The translations under genes were made by a program, and so were the position numbers. Positions 50,193 to 60,471 of a stretch of 64,000 nt of DNA are shown piece after piece. This DNA is from Nosema muscidifuracis (taxonomy: Eukaryota > Microsporidia > Nosematidae), in the NCBI GenBank assembly GCA_028335825.1, contig JAIOKI010000017.1, positions 62,001-126,000 on the forward strand. Direction: 5' to 3'. Every line of letters begins with the position of its first letter. Within the stretch, counting starts at the first letter, position 1. The notes under the pieces are model-generated. The model was not told where the DNA came from, searched no databases, and worked only from the letters and a program-made list of their open reading frames with translations.

Positions 50193-52640
50193 ATGAAAAA
50201 AATAGTATATACATTAATATTATTTGAATCTGTCATATCGGCTAATCCGTGTGGTAACTCTGTACCAGATAGTGGTCCTCAGAAAAAAGGTGGTGGATCT
50301 CAAAATGGAGCTCAGACTTGTAGTAATACACCATTTGGAGGGTTTCCTATGAATAGTCTTGGAGGAATGGGTGGTATGTCAAGTGGAATGAGCTCTATGG
50401 GTATGTCAAGAGGAATGAACTCTTCGGATATGTCAAGAGGAATGAACTCTATGGGTATGTCAAGTGGAATGAGTTCACAATTCGGAAATAGTTCAAGATC
50501 ACGAAGTTTAATGGATCGTATGCTTGGTAGAAATAAAGAAGAAGAGGAATGTGAGAAATGTAAGGAAACTTGTCCTGATGGATGTGGACCCAAACAAAGA
50601 AACGGATCTTCTAATAATAAAGATCGATCATGTAATTGTGAACATGAAAAAGATGGTAATGAAGGTTCAGAAAATCAGGCCACAAAACGAAATGCATCTC
50701 AGAATTCTAGTGGAAGACCTGGACAAGGAGGTAGAGGTGGCACATGTAATTGTGAACATGAAAAAGATGGTAATGGAGGTTCAGAAAATCAGGCCACAAA
50801 ACGAAATGCATCTCAGAATTCTAGTGGAAGATCTGGACAAGGAGGTAGAGATTGCAAAAATGGTGATTGTTCTAACAGAGGAGAAGGTAGATCAGGACAA
50901 GGAGGTAGAGATTGCAAAAATGGTGATTGTTCTAACAGAGGAGAAGGTAGACCTGGACAAGGAGGCAGAGATTGCAAAAATGGTGATTGTTCTAACAGAG
51001 GAGAAGGTAGACCTGGACAAGGAGGTAGAGATTGCAAAAATGGTGATTGTTCTAACAGAGGAGAAGGTAGACCTGGACAAGGAGGCAGAGATTGCAAAAA
51101 TGGTGATTGTTCTAACAGAGGAGAAGGTAGATCAGGACAAGAAGGTAGACCTGGGCAAGGAGGTAGAGATTGCAAAAATGGTGATTGTTCTAAAAGAGGA
51201 GAAGGTAAACCAGGTGAAAAACCACCAGGTCCAGAAGGTAAAGATTGTAAAAATGGTGATTGTTCTAAAAGAGGAGAAGGTAAACCAGGTGAAAAACCAA
51301 CAGGTCCAGGAGAAGGTAAACCAGGTGAAAAACCACCAGGTCCAGAAGGTAAACCAGGTGAAAAACCAACAGGTCCAGGAGAAGGTAAACCAGGTGAAAA
51401 ACCAACAGGTCCAGGAGAAAGTAAACCAGGTGAAAAACCACCAGGCCCAGGAGGTAAACCAGGACAAGAAGGTAAAGATTGCAAATCAGGAGATTGTTCT
51501 AAAAGAGGAGAAGGTAGACCAGGTGAAAAACCAACAGGTCCAGAAGAAAGTAAACCAGGTGAAAAACCACCAGGCCCAGGAGGTAAACCAGGACAAGAAG
51601 GTAAAGATTGCAAATCAGGAGATTGTTCTAAAAGAGGAGAAGGTAGACCAGGTGAAAAACCAACAGGTCCAGAAGAAAGTAAACCAGGTGAAAAACCACC
51701 AGGCCCAGGAGGTAAACCAGGACAAGAAGGTAAAGATTGCAAATCAGGAGATTGTTCTAAAAGAGGAGAAGGTAGACCAGGTGAAAAACCAACAGGTCCA
51801 GGAGAAAGTAAACCAGGAGAAAGTAAACCAGGTGAAAAACCACCAGGCCCAGGAGGTAAACCAGGACAAGAAGGTAAAGATTGCAAATCAGGAGATTGTT
51901 CTAAAAGAGGAGAAGGTAAACCAGGACAAGAAGGTAGACCAGGCGAAAGACCACCAGGCCCAGGAGGTAAACCAGGTGAAAAACCACCAAGCCCAGGAGG
52001 TAGACCAGGTGAAAGATCACCAGGCCCAGGAGGTAGACCAGGACAAGACGGTAGAGATTGCAAATCAGGAGATTGTTCTAAAAGAGGAGAAGGTAAACCA
52101 GGTGAAAAACCACCAGGCCCAGGAGGTAGACCAGGTGAAAGACCACCAGGCCCAGGAGGTAGACCAGGTGAAAGACCACCAAGCCCAGGAGGTAGACCAG
52201 GACAAGACGGTAGAGATTGCAAATCAGGAGATTGTTCTAAAAGAGGAGAAGGTAAACCAGGTGAAAAACCACCAGGCCCAGGAGGTAGACCAGGTGAAAA
52301 ACCACCAAGCCCAGGAGGTAGACCAGGTGAAAGACCACCAAGCCCAGGAGGTAGACCAGGTGAAAGACCACCAAGCCCAGGAGGTAAACCAGGTGAAAGA
52401 CCACCAGGCCCAGGAGGTAAACCAGGCGAAAGACCACCAGGCCCAGGAGGTAGACCAGGCGAAAGACCACCAGGCCCAGGAGGTAGACCAGGTGAAAGAC
52501 CACCAGGCCCAAGTGGTTCTCCACCAGGCCCAAGTGGTTCTCCACCAGGTCCAGGAGGTCCTCCACCAGGTCCAAGAGGTTCTCCACCAGGTCCAAGAGG
52601 TTCTTCATCAGGTCCAGGAGGTCCCCCACCAGGTCCATAA
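50193..52640 (+). CDS. secreted Cys/Pro/Gly repeat protein, spore wall or polar tube candidate
   Basis: 815 residues. Signal peptide about 1-17 (MKKIVYTLILFESVISA). Then a Met/Gly/Ser region (about 50-110, repeats of MGMSxGMNS), a Cys cluster (CEKCKETCPDGCG, about 118-130), and two copies of a 36-39 residue block with CNCEHEKDGN and potential sequons NAS and NSS. About thirteen DCK(N/S)GDCSxRGEG units follow, with GKPGEKPPGPGG and GRPGERPPGPGG units interspersed, ending in SGSPPGP and PPPGP. Regularly spaced Cys pairs suggest disulfide cross-linking, and the Pro/Gly arrays an extended collagen-like or polyproline shape without strict G-x-y phase. Polar tube protein 1 has Pro-rich repeats and Cys, but I cannot show homology. 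The gene is a GC island. GTTATTGATAAC lies about 40 nt before the ATG. Confidence 0.85.
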   Translation: MKKIVYTLILFESVISANPCGNSVPDSGPQKKGGGSQNGAQTCSNTPFGGFPMNSLGGMGGMSSGMSSMGMSRGMNSSDMSRGMNSMGMSSGMSSQFGNSSRSRSLMDRMLGRNKEEEECEKCKETCPDGCGPKQRNGSSNNKDRSCNCEHEKDGNEGSENQATKRNASQNSSGRPGQGGRGGTCNCEHEKDGNGGSENQATKRNASQNSSGRSGQGGRDCKNGDCSNRGEGRSGQGGRDCKNGDCSNRGEGRPGQGGRDCKNGDCSNRGEGRPGQGGRDCKNGDCSNRGEGRPGQGGRDCKNGDCSNRGEGRSGQEGRPGQGGRDCKNGDCSKRGEGKPGEKPPGPEGKDCKNGDCSKRGEGKPGEKPTGPGEGKPGEKPPGPEGKPGEKPTGPGEGKPGEKPTGPGESKPGEKPPGPGGKPGQEGKDCKSGDCSKRGEGRPGEKPTGPEESKPGEKPPGPGGKPGQEGKDCKSGDCSKRGEGRPGEKPTGPEESKPGEKPPGPGGKPGQEGKDCKSGDCSKRGEGRPGEKPTGPGESKPGESKPGEKPPGPGGKPGQEGKDCKSGDCSKRGEGKPGQEGRPGERPPGPGGKPGEKPPSPGGRPGERSPGPGGRPGQDGRDCKSGDCSKRGEGKPGEKPPGPGGRPGERPPGPGGRPGERPPSPGGRPGQDGRDCKSGDCSKRGEGKPGEKPPGPGGRPGEKPPSPGGRPGERPPSPGGRPGERPPSPGGKPGERPPGPGGKPGERPPGPGGRPGERPPGPGGRPGERPPGPSGSPPGPSGSPPGPGGPPPGPRGSPPGPRGSSSGPGGPPPGP

Positions 52641-53057
52641 GTCTGATAAATATCTGTATATTTTTTTATATGATCTTTCCAAATATTATGTTGAAGCAGT
52701 TAAATCCTTAAAGATTCAATATTAAAAAATATTTTGTATATATCTTTTTATAATTTCTTATATCTAATTAATATAAAAAATTCTCTAACAGTTTACTCAA
52801 ATAACCATTTCAAAGTTTAATATTATAGAAGGGCTGTTTTTTAATTAAAATAATTATAACAAAAGTAATTTCTTAGAAAAGATCTAAGTTAGATCATTTT
52901 CAATGAGAGATAAAAAAATCAACTCATTGAAATTATTTTACTTCTTGCAATTTGAATATTCATTAGCTGAACTAATATATAATAACATAATATAGAGTAA
53001 GGGATAGTTTCTCAAGCACGATACTATCCTTTATTATTTATTATGCAAAATACATTT
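52641..53057. other. intergenic, convergent 3' ends
   Basis: AT-rich spacer between the convergent repeat-protein and Gid8-like genes. No frame or repeat stands out. Confidence 0.5.
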
Positions 53058-53603
53058 TTAATTAATTTTTTTTTTAATTACACTATTTTTTAGAGTATTG
53101 TAATATAACACTGTATCATGCAATAGAGAAAATTTCCTTCCACAATGTGTACTATACAAAAAAGAATTAACTTCTTGTAGAACTCTATCTCTATCAAGTC
53201 CTTTAGCTATTCTCTCATAATCTTCTTTTTCTTTCAGACCGTAACCAACCAATGTATAAACAGATGTATCCATTTTCATTGTAAAATATTCTTTAGCAAA
53301 TTCAATACCTTCAATGATCTCATCCCTAGCTACAAAATCAATAAATGACAGCTTAGCAAGATTGGCCAAAAGATTTTGATCTATAGTATCATACATTCTA
53401 AGTTTAAGAAAAGCTTTTTCTGACTTTTTATTTTTTATATAATCTATAATTTCTTTTCTTAGTAACATATTTGCATCAGATTTTGGATCTGATGATTGAT
53501 TTATTAGTTTGTATGTAGATGTAGAGCATGAATACTGTATATGATCTTGAACTATTTTCTTAATTATTGATTTAATTTCTTTGTATTTTTTATCTTTAGA
53601 CAT
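53058..53603 (-). CDS. Gid8/TWA1-like LisH-CTLH protein
   Basis: 181 residues. An N-terminal LisH-like helix pair (about 12-36, IIKKIVQDHIQY then TYKLINQSS) is followed by a CTLH region (about 45-105). Key phrases are LLRKEIIDYIKNKKSEKAF, IDQNLLANLAKLSFIDFV and GIEFAKEYF, matching the family order (R..I..G....A, L.F.L....FI, AL.FA...). A CRA-like end has DRDRVLQEVNSFLYS (about 136-150), close to the R.KV..EVN..VL phrase of Gid8. Gid8 is a core scaffold of the GID/CTLH ubiquitin ligase that marks metabolic enzymes and other targets. Slightly shorter than human GID8 (228). Start follows GCCCT (GGG 53605-53607). Pairs functionally with the ARMC8-like gene at 9919. Confidence 0.7.
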   Translation of the reverse strand: MSKDKKYKEIKSIIKKIVQDHIQYSCSTSTYKLINQSSDPKSDANMLLRKEIIDYIKNKKSEKAFLKLRMYDTIDQNLLANLAKLSFIDFVARDEIIEGIEFAKEYFTMKMDTSVYTLVGYGLKEKEDYERIAKGLDRDRVLQEVNSFLYSTHCGRKFSLLHDTVLYYNTLKNSVIKKKIN

Positions 53604-53899
53604 AGGGCATCGAAAAATTAAAGAAATTTATATAATTTTTTGATAAAAATTTGATCTTTTACAATGAAATATATTTTTTAGATGATGTCATAGAAAAATA
53701 TTATTTTTGAAGATTTAAACAATATTTAATAAAACTTGAATTCTTTGTATAAATAACAGTTATTGAGAAAATTCAATGTTTTACTGGAAAAAAATAAAGT
53801 TAAAGTTTTAATAATTCTAATTTACTGATGAGATTATAGATTATATACACTTTTTAACTAAAACAAATTCAATAATTAATTATCTGTTCGATGAATTTC

Positions 53900-56800
53900 C
53901 TTTTCAACAGATCTCACTCCATGTTCTCATTTGGATTTATTTTCAACTATGATGTACGGCCAAATAAATTATTACGTTTACTATTTATAAATAAAATTAT
54001 GGTCCTTCTACTACATAATCAGCACCTAATTTTCTTTTGTTCGTTTCTTCGACTTTTTATAAACTAAAAAGAAACATTGTTCCGTCATTTTCGGATTTTT
54101 TGTTTCTTTGATTTAAAAATACAACTCAAAATTGCTTGGGAACTAATCAATAGTTTTAGACATGGCAAAAGTTTTTACGTAAAGCATCATAAAAGAAAAT
54201 ATATTATAATTTCCAATTGAAGTCACAATGTAAATCAGTAATACTTGAGGAAGTATTCGATCAAATTTATCTTTATATTCACTCACGTATTAGCTCATTT
54301 TTATAATAATTAATTGTTAGTTTTATTAACCAACTCATTTCTTTTCAAGCCGTTACAAAATAGAATTAATAAATTTTATTTAAAAAATTCTTATTTGAGA
54401 TTCACTAATTTGTAGTAAATTTTATACCATAACCACTTCTAATCTTTTTCACTAAACTATGTTTCAAAATACGTTTTCAATCAAAAACTTGGATATTTCA
54501 TAAGCTGACTTGTTTTTGATAGTTTTATTCTTTACTCATTTGGTCATATAATTATGAATTTCTTTCATAATGACACTTCGGTAAGGCCCTAATAAAATCA
54601 ATTTTAATTGAATATAATGATAATTCAAGAACAGTAAGATAATATCTATTTTGTTATTTTATCTTTTATTCTCTAAGTATATTTAACCCTTTAATCACTT
54701 CTAAGCATGCTTGCCTATTTATATTTGATTTGGTATACTGTGATTTAAAAACAAATATGTATTCTCTGAGCCACCATGATCAAGAAGTGGCTTGCTTCTC
54801 GTTTTTTTATATACATTATCTATATCTTCTTGTTTTAAAAATAAAAGTTTAAAATTTAATCTAGCTAATTAATATTCTGGTACATTTTCATCACTTTATA
54901 TCAATTAAATACACATTCACTTGGGTATTCTTATTTGCAAGGAGTTAATCTAGTACAACATATAAATTGCTTGTGATATATTCTTATTACTAGCTCTTGA
55001 TGACAAATCTTACTGCTAAAGTCCTTTTAAAATTGTATCATACTTCAATCAAAGCTTGTCAAAATTTCTGGAACAGTTACTTTTCTATTTCCCTGCTTCT
55101 GCTTTAATATACAACCTTAATATTAATTGAAGCATCAATTTCAAACGGCAAACTTATATTAGAAATAAGATACTGATAAATTCTTTTCTTAGTTCGTTTA
55201 TGACCATATTAATTTCTAACTTCTCGTTTACGGTTTGGCATAATAGATTTTTTTTTTTAAAGCTTATAATAGAAATAAACAATAATTTTCCTGTTTATTA
55301 CTTTTTAGAAACTCTACACACCAAAATTGAAACCTTGCCGTAGCATTTGTTGGATCAGATAATGTTCTTTAAATTGAAATTTTATGTAGAATTCATAAAA
55401 GCTGTGTTTTCATTTGAGCATCTGTTCTTCAAATCCAATTTTGAAAACACTTTTGTATCATCTAATACGTTAATGTACTATTAGATTAGAAAAGTAAAAA
55501 AAAATTTAATTCTTAGTCGATATAAAACCTCATTTTCTCATTTCTTTTCAGTATGATTACAACCAAACAATTCCATCTATTATTCGATCCCTCAAAAATG
55601 TCTTTCTCGTAGATGTGTTTTTTATGTACACTCATCAAATAGTTCCTCTTGCTGATTGGCACAGTATTATGCTGATCATCTTGTGCTCAATTCCGAAATC
55701 ATTAGAAGGTTTTTAATATCTGGTTGTTAAAATTTAAAAATTTATTAATCGTACTGTTTTTCTGTTTGGAGGGTCTTTATAAAGCGATAAAAGATGAATT
55801 ACTGCTTTAACAAAAATAATTTATTATTTTATATTTATTTCAATCTTAACGTTCACTCTAATTATGAAATTTCTTCTTAAGATGGTAAATAATTTATTAT
55901 TTTATATTCATTATCAATCTTAAAGTTCACTCTAGTTATGAAATTCCTTCTTAAGATGTTATTTCCACTTAAGTTTCTTACTAAATATACTTCATTGGTA
56001 AATACTTGGATACCTTTTATATTATACATTTCTTGTTGACAACAATTTCTCATATATCATTTATACAATTAAAAATTTAATTTTTTCATCTTTTCTTTAT
56101 ATACTAGTCTCTCATTCGCAAAACTAGCTTTGCTTTTATATCAACTAAAATCAAAAACTTCACACCTTTCAATATATCTTTTCTTTATTCATAGAATTCT
56201 CATCAGATACTATTGAACATTTTTTATTCGTGTTATTTGTATTTTCTTTCACATCAATAGTTACATTTTATAATTAAAGTTTAAACACTTGTTTCTATAA
56301 TGATCTTCTCCACCATTTTGTTATTATGTATTTTTTTAAGATTTGTCTCCTTTATTTTCACATTTAATTTTTCAATGCATTTTTTGATGTTCTCGATTAT
56401 TTCCAGTAAAATATTTCAAGACTCATTGTTTATAGCTTTTCTTTTTTGCAACGAACTTAAACTTTAGAAATTTCTTTTACTAAATTTCCCTGTTCAATTT
56501 ATGTATCTTTATTTATCATCATTAACTTATAAATAAATCTTCATAAGAATAATCACTAGTCCTTCAAATAGTCTTCTATAAAGTTTTTTAACATAATAAT
56601 TATCCTCACATGAATTCTTCCTAATATATTCTCATAATACTTATCTTTAAAAATACTATATTTTCAGTCTCGTTTTTAATAATAGTTTCATACCAAAAAG
56701 GGGTTTACCGTTAAGAAGTCTTAAAATTTTAGATCATTCCAATCTTTTTCTAGATAAACAAATAAAACTTACTACTGTTCCAAATTCTTATTTTTATCAT

Positions 56801-57100
56801 CAAAACTGTAGTCAACTTTTCAATTTAAATCCATTGTCGCTAATACTACCACTTTTTCATCTTTAGAGGATAAAGATGTTAATTTTTTAAGATTAAATAC
56901 TTTTATAAGTTGACTAATTTTAAAATATTTTTTTTCATTTCTTTGTTCATAAGAAAAGGTGTGTATAATTTTAAAATTTTTTCATCATTCAAAGATCTAT
57001 GCCGTATTTATAATTATTATGTAATTTAATGACGTGTTTTATTTCATTTATAAAGATTGATACGAATTTCAATCTATTTTTAATTTAGTATATTATTTTT
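53900..57100 (-). mobile_element. heavily decayed element, possibly Ty3/gypsy-like LTR retrotransposon
   Basis: Several short minus-strand stretches recall Ty3/gypsy parts, in the order expected for that family read from high to low coordinates: a zinc-knuckle-like phrase near 56.4 kb, a reverse-transcriptase-like phrase near 55.7 kb and an integrase zinc-finger-like phrase near 54.75 kb. It is broken throughout, with dozens of interruptions. I found no terminal repeats, so the bounds are approximate. It looks old. Each likeness is weak on its own; the family call rests on their order and on the composition. Confidence 0.35.
55815..55962. repeat. direct duplication of about 72 bp
   Basis: Two tandem copies with a handful of differences, containing TTTATTATTTTATATT, TTCACTCTA(A/G)TTATGAAATT and TTCTTAAGATG. 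It lies inside the decayed region and arose after or during its decay. Confidence 0.65.
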
Positions 57101-57228
57101 ACATTAGTTTCTAAATATAAGAAGAATTTTGTCTATTACTCAAATCCAGTAAGAAATGTTTGTAACAGTTAAATTAAATATTTTTTTATAAGTTTATTTT
57201 AAATTATTTTATATACAAATCATTTATT

Positions 57229-57423
57229 CTAATCTGTTCCATTATTCGCACTATCTTCAATAAACGATGATTTACCTGCTCCTCCATCTCCAACTCCTGG
57301 TATAGGTAAAGATACAGGAAGAATTGAACCTTGTGTAGCACCAGATCCCGAAGTAAACAGTACTACGAGAAGAGTAAAGAATACAAGTACAACGACTATG
57401 ACAATAATCATATCTCTTTGCAT
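57229..57423 (-). CDS. single-pass membrane micro-protein 1
   Basis: 64 residues: four N-terminal residues, a strong membrane helix (about 5-24, MIIVIVVVLVFFTLLVVLF), then a small-residue tail (GSGATQGSILPVSLPIPGVG) ending DSANNGTD. No positively charged cluster after the helix, so topology is uncertain. Tail phrase GSILP resembles GILP of micro-protein 4. Better GC content than the flanks supports coding. No CCC signal; ATTTGTTAT lies about 45 nt before the ATG. First of four such genes in 3.5 kb. Confidence 0.65.
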   Translation of the reverse strand: MQRDMIIVIVVVLVFFTLLVVLFTSGSGATQGSILPVSLPIPGVGDGGAGKSSFIEDSANNGTD

Positions 57424-58045
57424 AATAATTAAAGAAAAAATTAATTTATATTTTCGTAATGAAACATAACAAATAGATTTATTAATAAAATTCTCGACAG
57501 GTTATTTAACTAATAAAATTATAATCTTGATACTTTTAAGACAAATAGTATCAAAATATGATTATAAAAGATAATAAAAAATTAGATTAGATGAAGTACT
57601 TGTTTTAAATATATAATTATTTTTTAATTTCTTATAAACTTGTAATTAAATAAATTAAGTCAGTTTATTTTGTTTATTAAAAAATTATTTTTTTTAAATT
57701 AAAATTTCCATATTAAACAAGTAAAATATTTAAACAAAGAATAATTTATTTACCCCTTTAAATTACAATTATCTATATTATTTTTATTTAATTTCATAAT
57801 TAAATTTATAAAGTTTTATTTTAAAATTTAAATAAATATTTTATTATTTTTACTCAAGTAGGTGTACTTATTTATAATAATTTAATATAAATATTTTATA
57901 TACACTATTTATATAATTTATTTTATAATTTATTTTATATACTTATTATATAATATATTTATATTTAATTATTATATAATATATATTATATACTTATTAT
58001 ATTAATAAATATATTGTTGATATTTTAAAAATTTTATAAAAAGAA
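57424..58045. other. AT-rich gap, orphan CCCC
   Basis: Extreme AT content, TATATAATATATTTATAT-like tracts at about 57890-58020. An orphan CCCC lies at 57753-57756 (TTTACCCCTTTAAAT) without a following ATG. Confidence 0.5.
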
Positions 58046-58110
58046 CCCTGAGTTTTTTTAGGATGTCTGAAATGAATATAAATAAAACTATTAACATATA
58101 TATTATATAA
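58046..58110 (+). pseudogene. 5' fragment of a dispersed gene, copy B
   Basis: CCC at 58046-58048, ATG at 58063, frame MSEMNINKTINIYII then stop. Leader and start match the fragment at 22659-22775 (opposite strand) over about 55 nt with four differences including two 1-nt indels; downstream sequence is unrelated AT tract. A promoter plus gene start left from a lost copy. Confidence 0.5.
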
Positions 58111-58407
58111 TAATTAAATAATAATTGTTATACACTACTTATATTAAATATTTTATAAAAAGTAATGTCTATTTGTTAATTTAACTTATTTAATTAATTA
58201 TTTTATATTCTTTTTTATTGGTTAATTTAATTTAAAACTAGTAACACTAATTCTAAAAAGAATATATCATTAAATATAATTAATAACATTAAATATAAAG
58301 ATATCTTTATTTATTAAATAAATCAATCATATTTGAAAATCTGTTTTTGATAATCAATAAGAAATCTAACAGGTCAAATATCTTTAAATATATTTTAAAA
58401 TAAGATA

Positions 58408-58430
58408 ATAGGTTACTTATTTCTATAAAA
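58408..58430 (+). promoter_or_regulatory. GGTTACTTAT element with TATA-like box
   Basis: ATAGGTTACTTATT (58408-58421) followed by TCTATAAAAG, 32 nt before the ATG at 58454. The same 14-mer recurs at 59141-59154 with the same spacing. Confidence 0.55.
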
Positions 58431-58453
58431 GAAAAAAATATTATAAAGATAAG

Positions 58454-58642
58454 ATGATTATGAATTTTATTATTATTATTGTTTCTATTATTATTATCAT
58501 TGCAATTGTTATGTGGTTCTTTTCAGGTAAGAATGATGAAAGTAAAGGTATTATGTCATCAACTGATGAGAAAAAACCAGAAGAAGAAAAAGGTAAAGCA
58601 TCAGGATTAAGAGATTCGGGAGATAAAATGTATACAGATTAA
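58454..58642 (+). CDS. single-pass membrane micro-protein 2
   Basis: 62 residues: membrane helix about 4-23 (NFIIIIVSIIIIIAIVMWFF), then a charged tail with SGKNDESKGIMSS, DEKKPEEEKGK and SGLRDSGDKMYTD. The tail is Lys/Glu/Gly-rich and probably disordered. It ends in TD, like micro-protein 1 (NGTD). Tail phrase KGIMSS aligns loosely with GSILP and GILP of the other copies. Promoter element described at 58408. A second ATG at codon 3 is possible. Confidence 0.65.
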   Translation: MIMNFIIIIVSIIIIIAIVMWFFSGKNDESKGIMSSTDEKKPEEEKGKASGLRDSGDKMYTD

Positions 58643-59140
58643 GATTAAATAAATCATACTGTACTTCAATATTTTATATTTTTATACTTTAATTATAAAC
58701 TTAATATTTAATATGTTAATTTAAATGAGGTATTTGAAATTAATACTCAATAATTATAATAAATTTATCATTAGGTATGTTAATTTAGTATTTTAATTAA
58801 TAAAAGACTTTAAAAAATAATTATATATAAAGCAATCATGTAATTATAATACATATAATATAATAATTATATAATAAATCATGTAAGTATTATAATATAT
58901 CTATACAATAATTATACAATAATTATATAATAAATCATGTAATAATAATGTATCTATCATTTTTTATTTTATAATACCAAAATTAATTATGACGTATTTA
59001 TTAATAATCAATGAGTACTAACAAATTATGAAACTATATATTAATTTTATATATTAGTACTACATATATTAAAATTACTCATTGAATTTATAATTGGTTA
59101 ATCTAATAATTAATACTTATGTCACTAATCAACAATAATG
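58643..59140. other. AT-rich spacer
   Basis: Contains loose repeats of ATTATATAATAAATCATGTAA at about 58830-58945. No gene seen. Confidence 0.5.
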
Positions 59141-59164
59141 ATAGGTTACTTATTAACTATATAA
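59141..59164 (+). promoter_or_regulatory. second copy of the GGTTACTTAT element
   Basis: ATAGGTTACTTATT (59141-59154) followed by AACTATATAAG, 31 nt before the ATG at 59186. Sequence, TATA-like box and spacing match the element at 58408. Confidence 0.55.
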
Positions 59165-59185
59165 GATAAGTTACTTATTTTATTT

Positions 59186-59332
59186 ATGATAAGTAACTTA
59201 ATCTTAATTATAATTTTATTCTTTATATTAATATGGTGGGTATATAGTTATAAATCAGAAGAAGAAGTTTATATAATTAGTTTTATAAATAACACTTCTA
59301 ATGGAAATGTAGGAAGAGAATCATCAAGATAA
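59186..59332 (+). CDS. single-pass membrane micro-protein 3 (48 residues)
   Basis: Very short, accepted because of architecture and promoter: MISN, membrane helix about 5-20 (LILIIILFFILIWWVY), then SYKSEEEVYIISF and a Ser/Asn/Gly tail ending GRESSR. The upstream element (59141) is shared with micro-protein 2. It is the smallest gene I support in the window. Confidence 0.55.
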   Translation: MISNLILIIILFFILIWWVYSYKSEEEVYIISFINNTSNGNVGRESSR

Positions 59333-60428
59333 AAAAAGTATTTTTTTACTTAATATAATGAAATAATATAATTTTTTGATATTAATTAAATATTAATAAT
59401 ACTTTTATATATTTTTTATACTCAATATAATGAAATAATATTAATTTTTGATATTAATTAAATATTATAATACTTTTATATATTTATAATACTCAATATA
59501 ATGAAATAATATAAGTATTTGATATTATTTATAATTTAATGAAATATATAAAAATGAATTTTTTTATTATTCTAGCTATACTTGATAAAATAATATAAGA
59601 AACTTAATTAAAGTACTTATTTATTTTTACTATAAATAAAGAAATATTCTTTAAATATTTCATTCTTTTATAAATTATATTAAAAGAAACTATTTAATTA
59701 AATTTTATATTCCTATATGACCTAATTATATCTAATTATTTTTTACAAGATGAATGACACTTGAAACTCAATTAAACATAAACCTTTAAATATCTTTTTT
59801 TCCTAACCTACTACTATATAAATTTAATATAAAGATTGAAGTAAAAGTGTATTTAAAATATTAAATGTAACTCTAGAAAGCTTTACTTGGATTATTGAAG
59901 AGTTATTCAATCTAATAACATGAAAAATGTGGGATAATCACTTCAGAAAAATTATTATTACATTGACACTTATAGTATAAGAAAATAGATTAAAATTTAT
60001 ACCCTTTATTTTATGAGAAAACTTCATTGAACATTGTTTATTTTTGAAGGGTTCTTATTTGTAGTTTTTCAATTTGATCTTAATTTATGACAAGAACAAA
60101 TTAGTACTTAACAAGTTCAACATTATTTTGAATATAATGACATCATTATTTTTTAATATATGATACCATTAATTTTAATTTAAAGATATTATTTTTTAAT
60201 TATGAGATAAATATTTCAATTTAAAGATATCATTATTTTTTAATTATGATACAAATATTTCAATTTAAAGATTAAATTTTCAATATTAAAAAAATATTTT
60301 CTAATTATGATACAAATATTTCAATATTAAAAAAATATTTTATATTTTATTTGTACATATATCTTAAGAAATAAATGATAATCAATATTCTGTTATTTAA
60401 GTACCACTAATCACCTACTTAATTTTTT
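59333..60428. repeat. gap with 62-bp tandem repeat and orphan CCC
   Basis: About 59340-59530 has three copies of ACTCAATATAATGAAATAATAT plus a TTTTTGATATTAATTAAATATTA block. About 60140-60330 repeats AATTATGATACAAATATTTCAAT. An orphan CCC (60002-60004) precedes an ATG with a frame of only five codons. Confidence 0.55.
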
Positions 60429-60471
60429 ATAGGTTATCATTTAATACAAAAATAAATTTAAAGATCACGTT

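Larger units (their letters stand above)
53604..57228. other. 3.6 kb gene-free region, decayed
   Basis: No intact gene. Throughout most of 53.9-57.1 kb the composition is richer than true spacer and looks like ancient coding sequence broken many times; see the relic entry. A 72-bp duplication (AATAATTTATTATTTTATATT ... CTTCTTAAGATG) lies at about 55815-55962. Confidence 0.5.

Noticed and set aside
50524-52725. Long open frames in the other plus frame and on the minus strand across the repeat protein
   Set aside because: Repeat units without stop codons keep several frames open. Only the 50193 frame has a signal peptide and ordered Cys/Pro/Gly domains.
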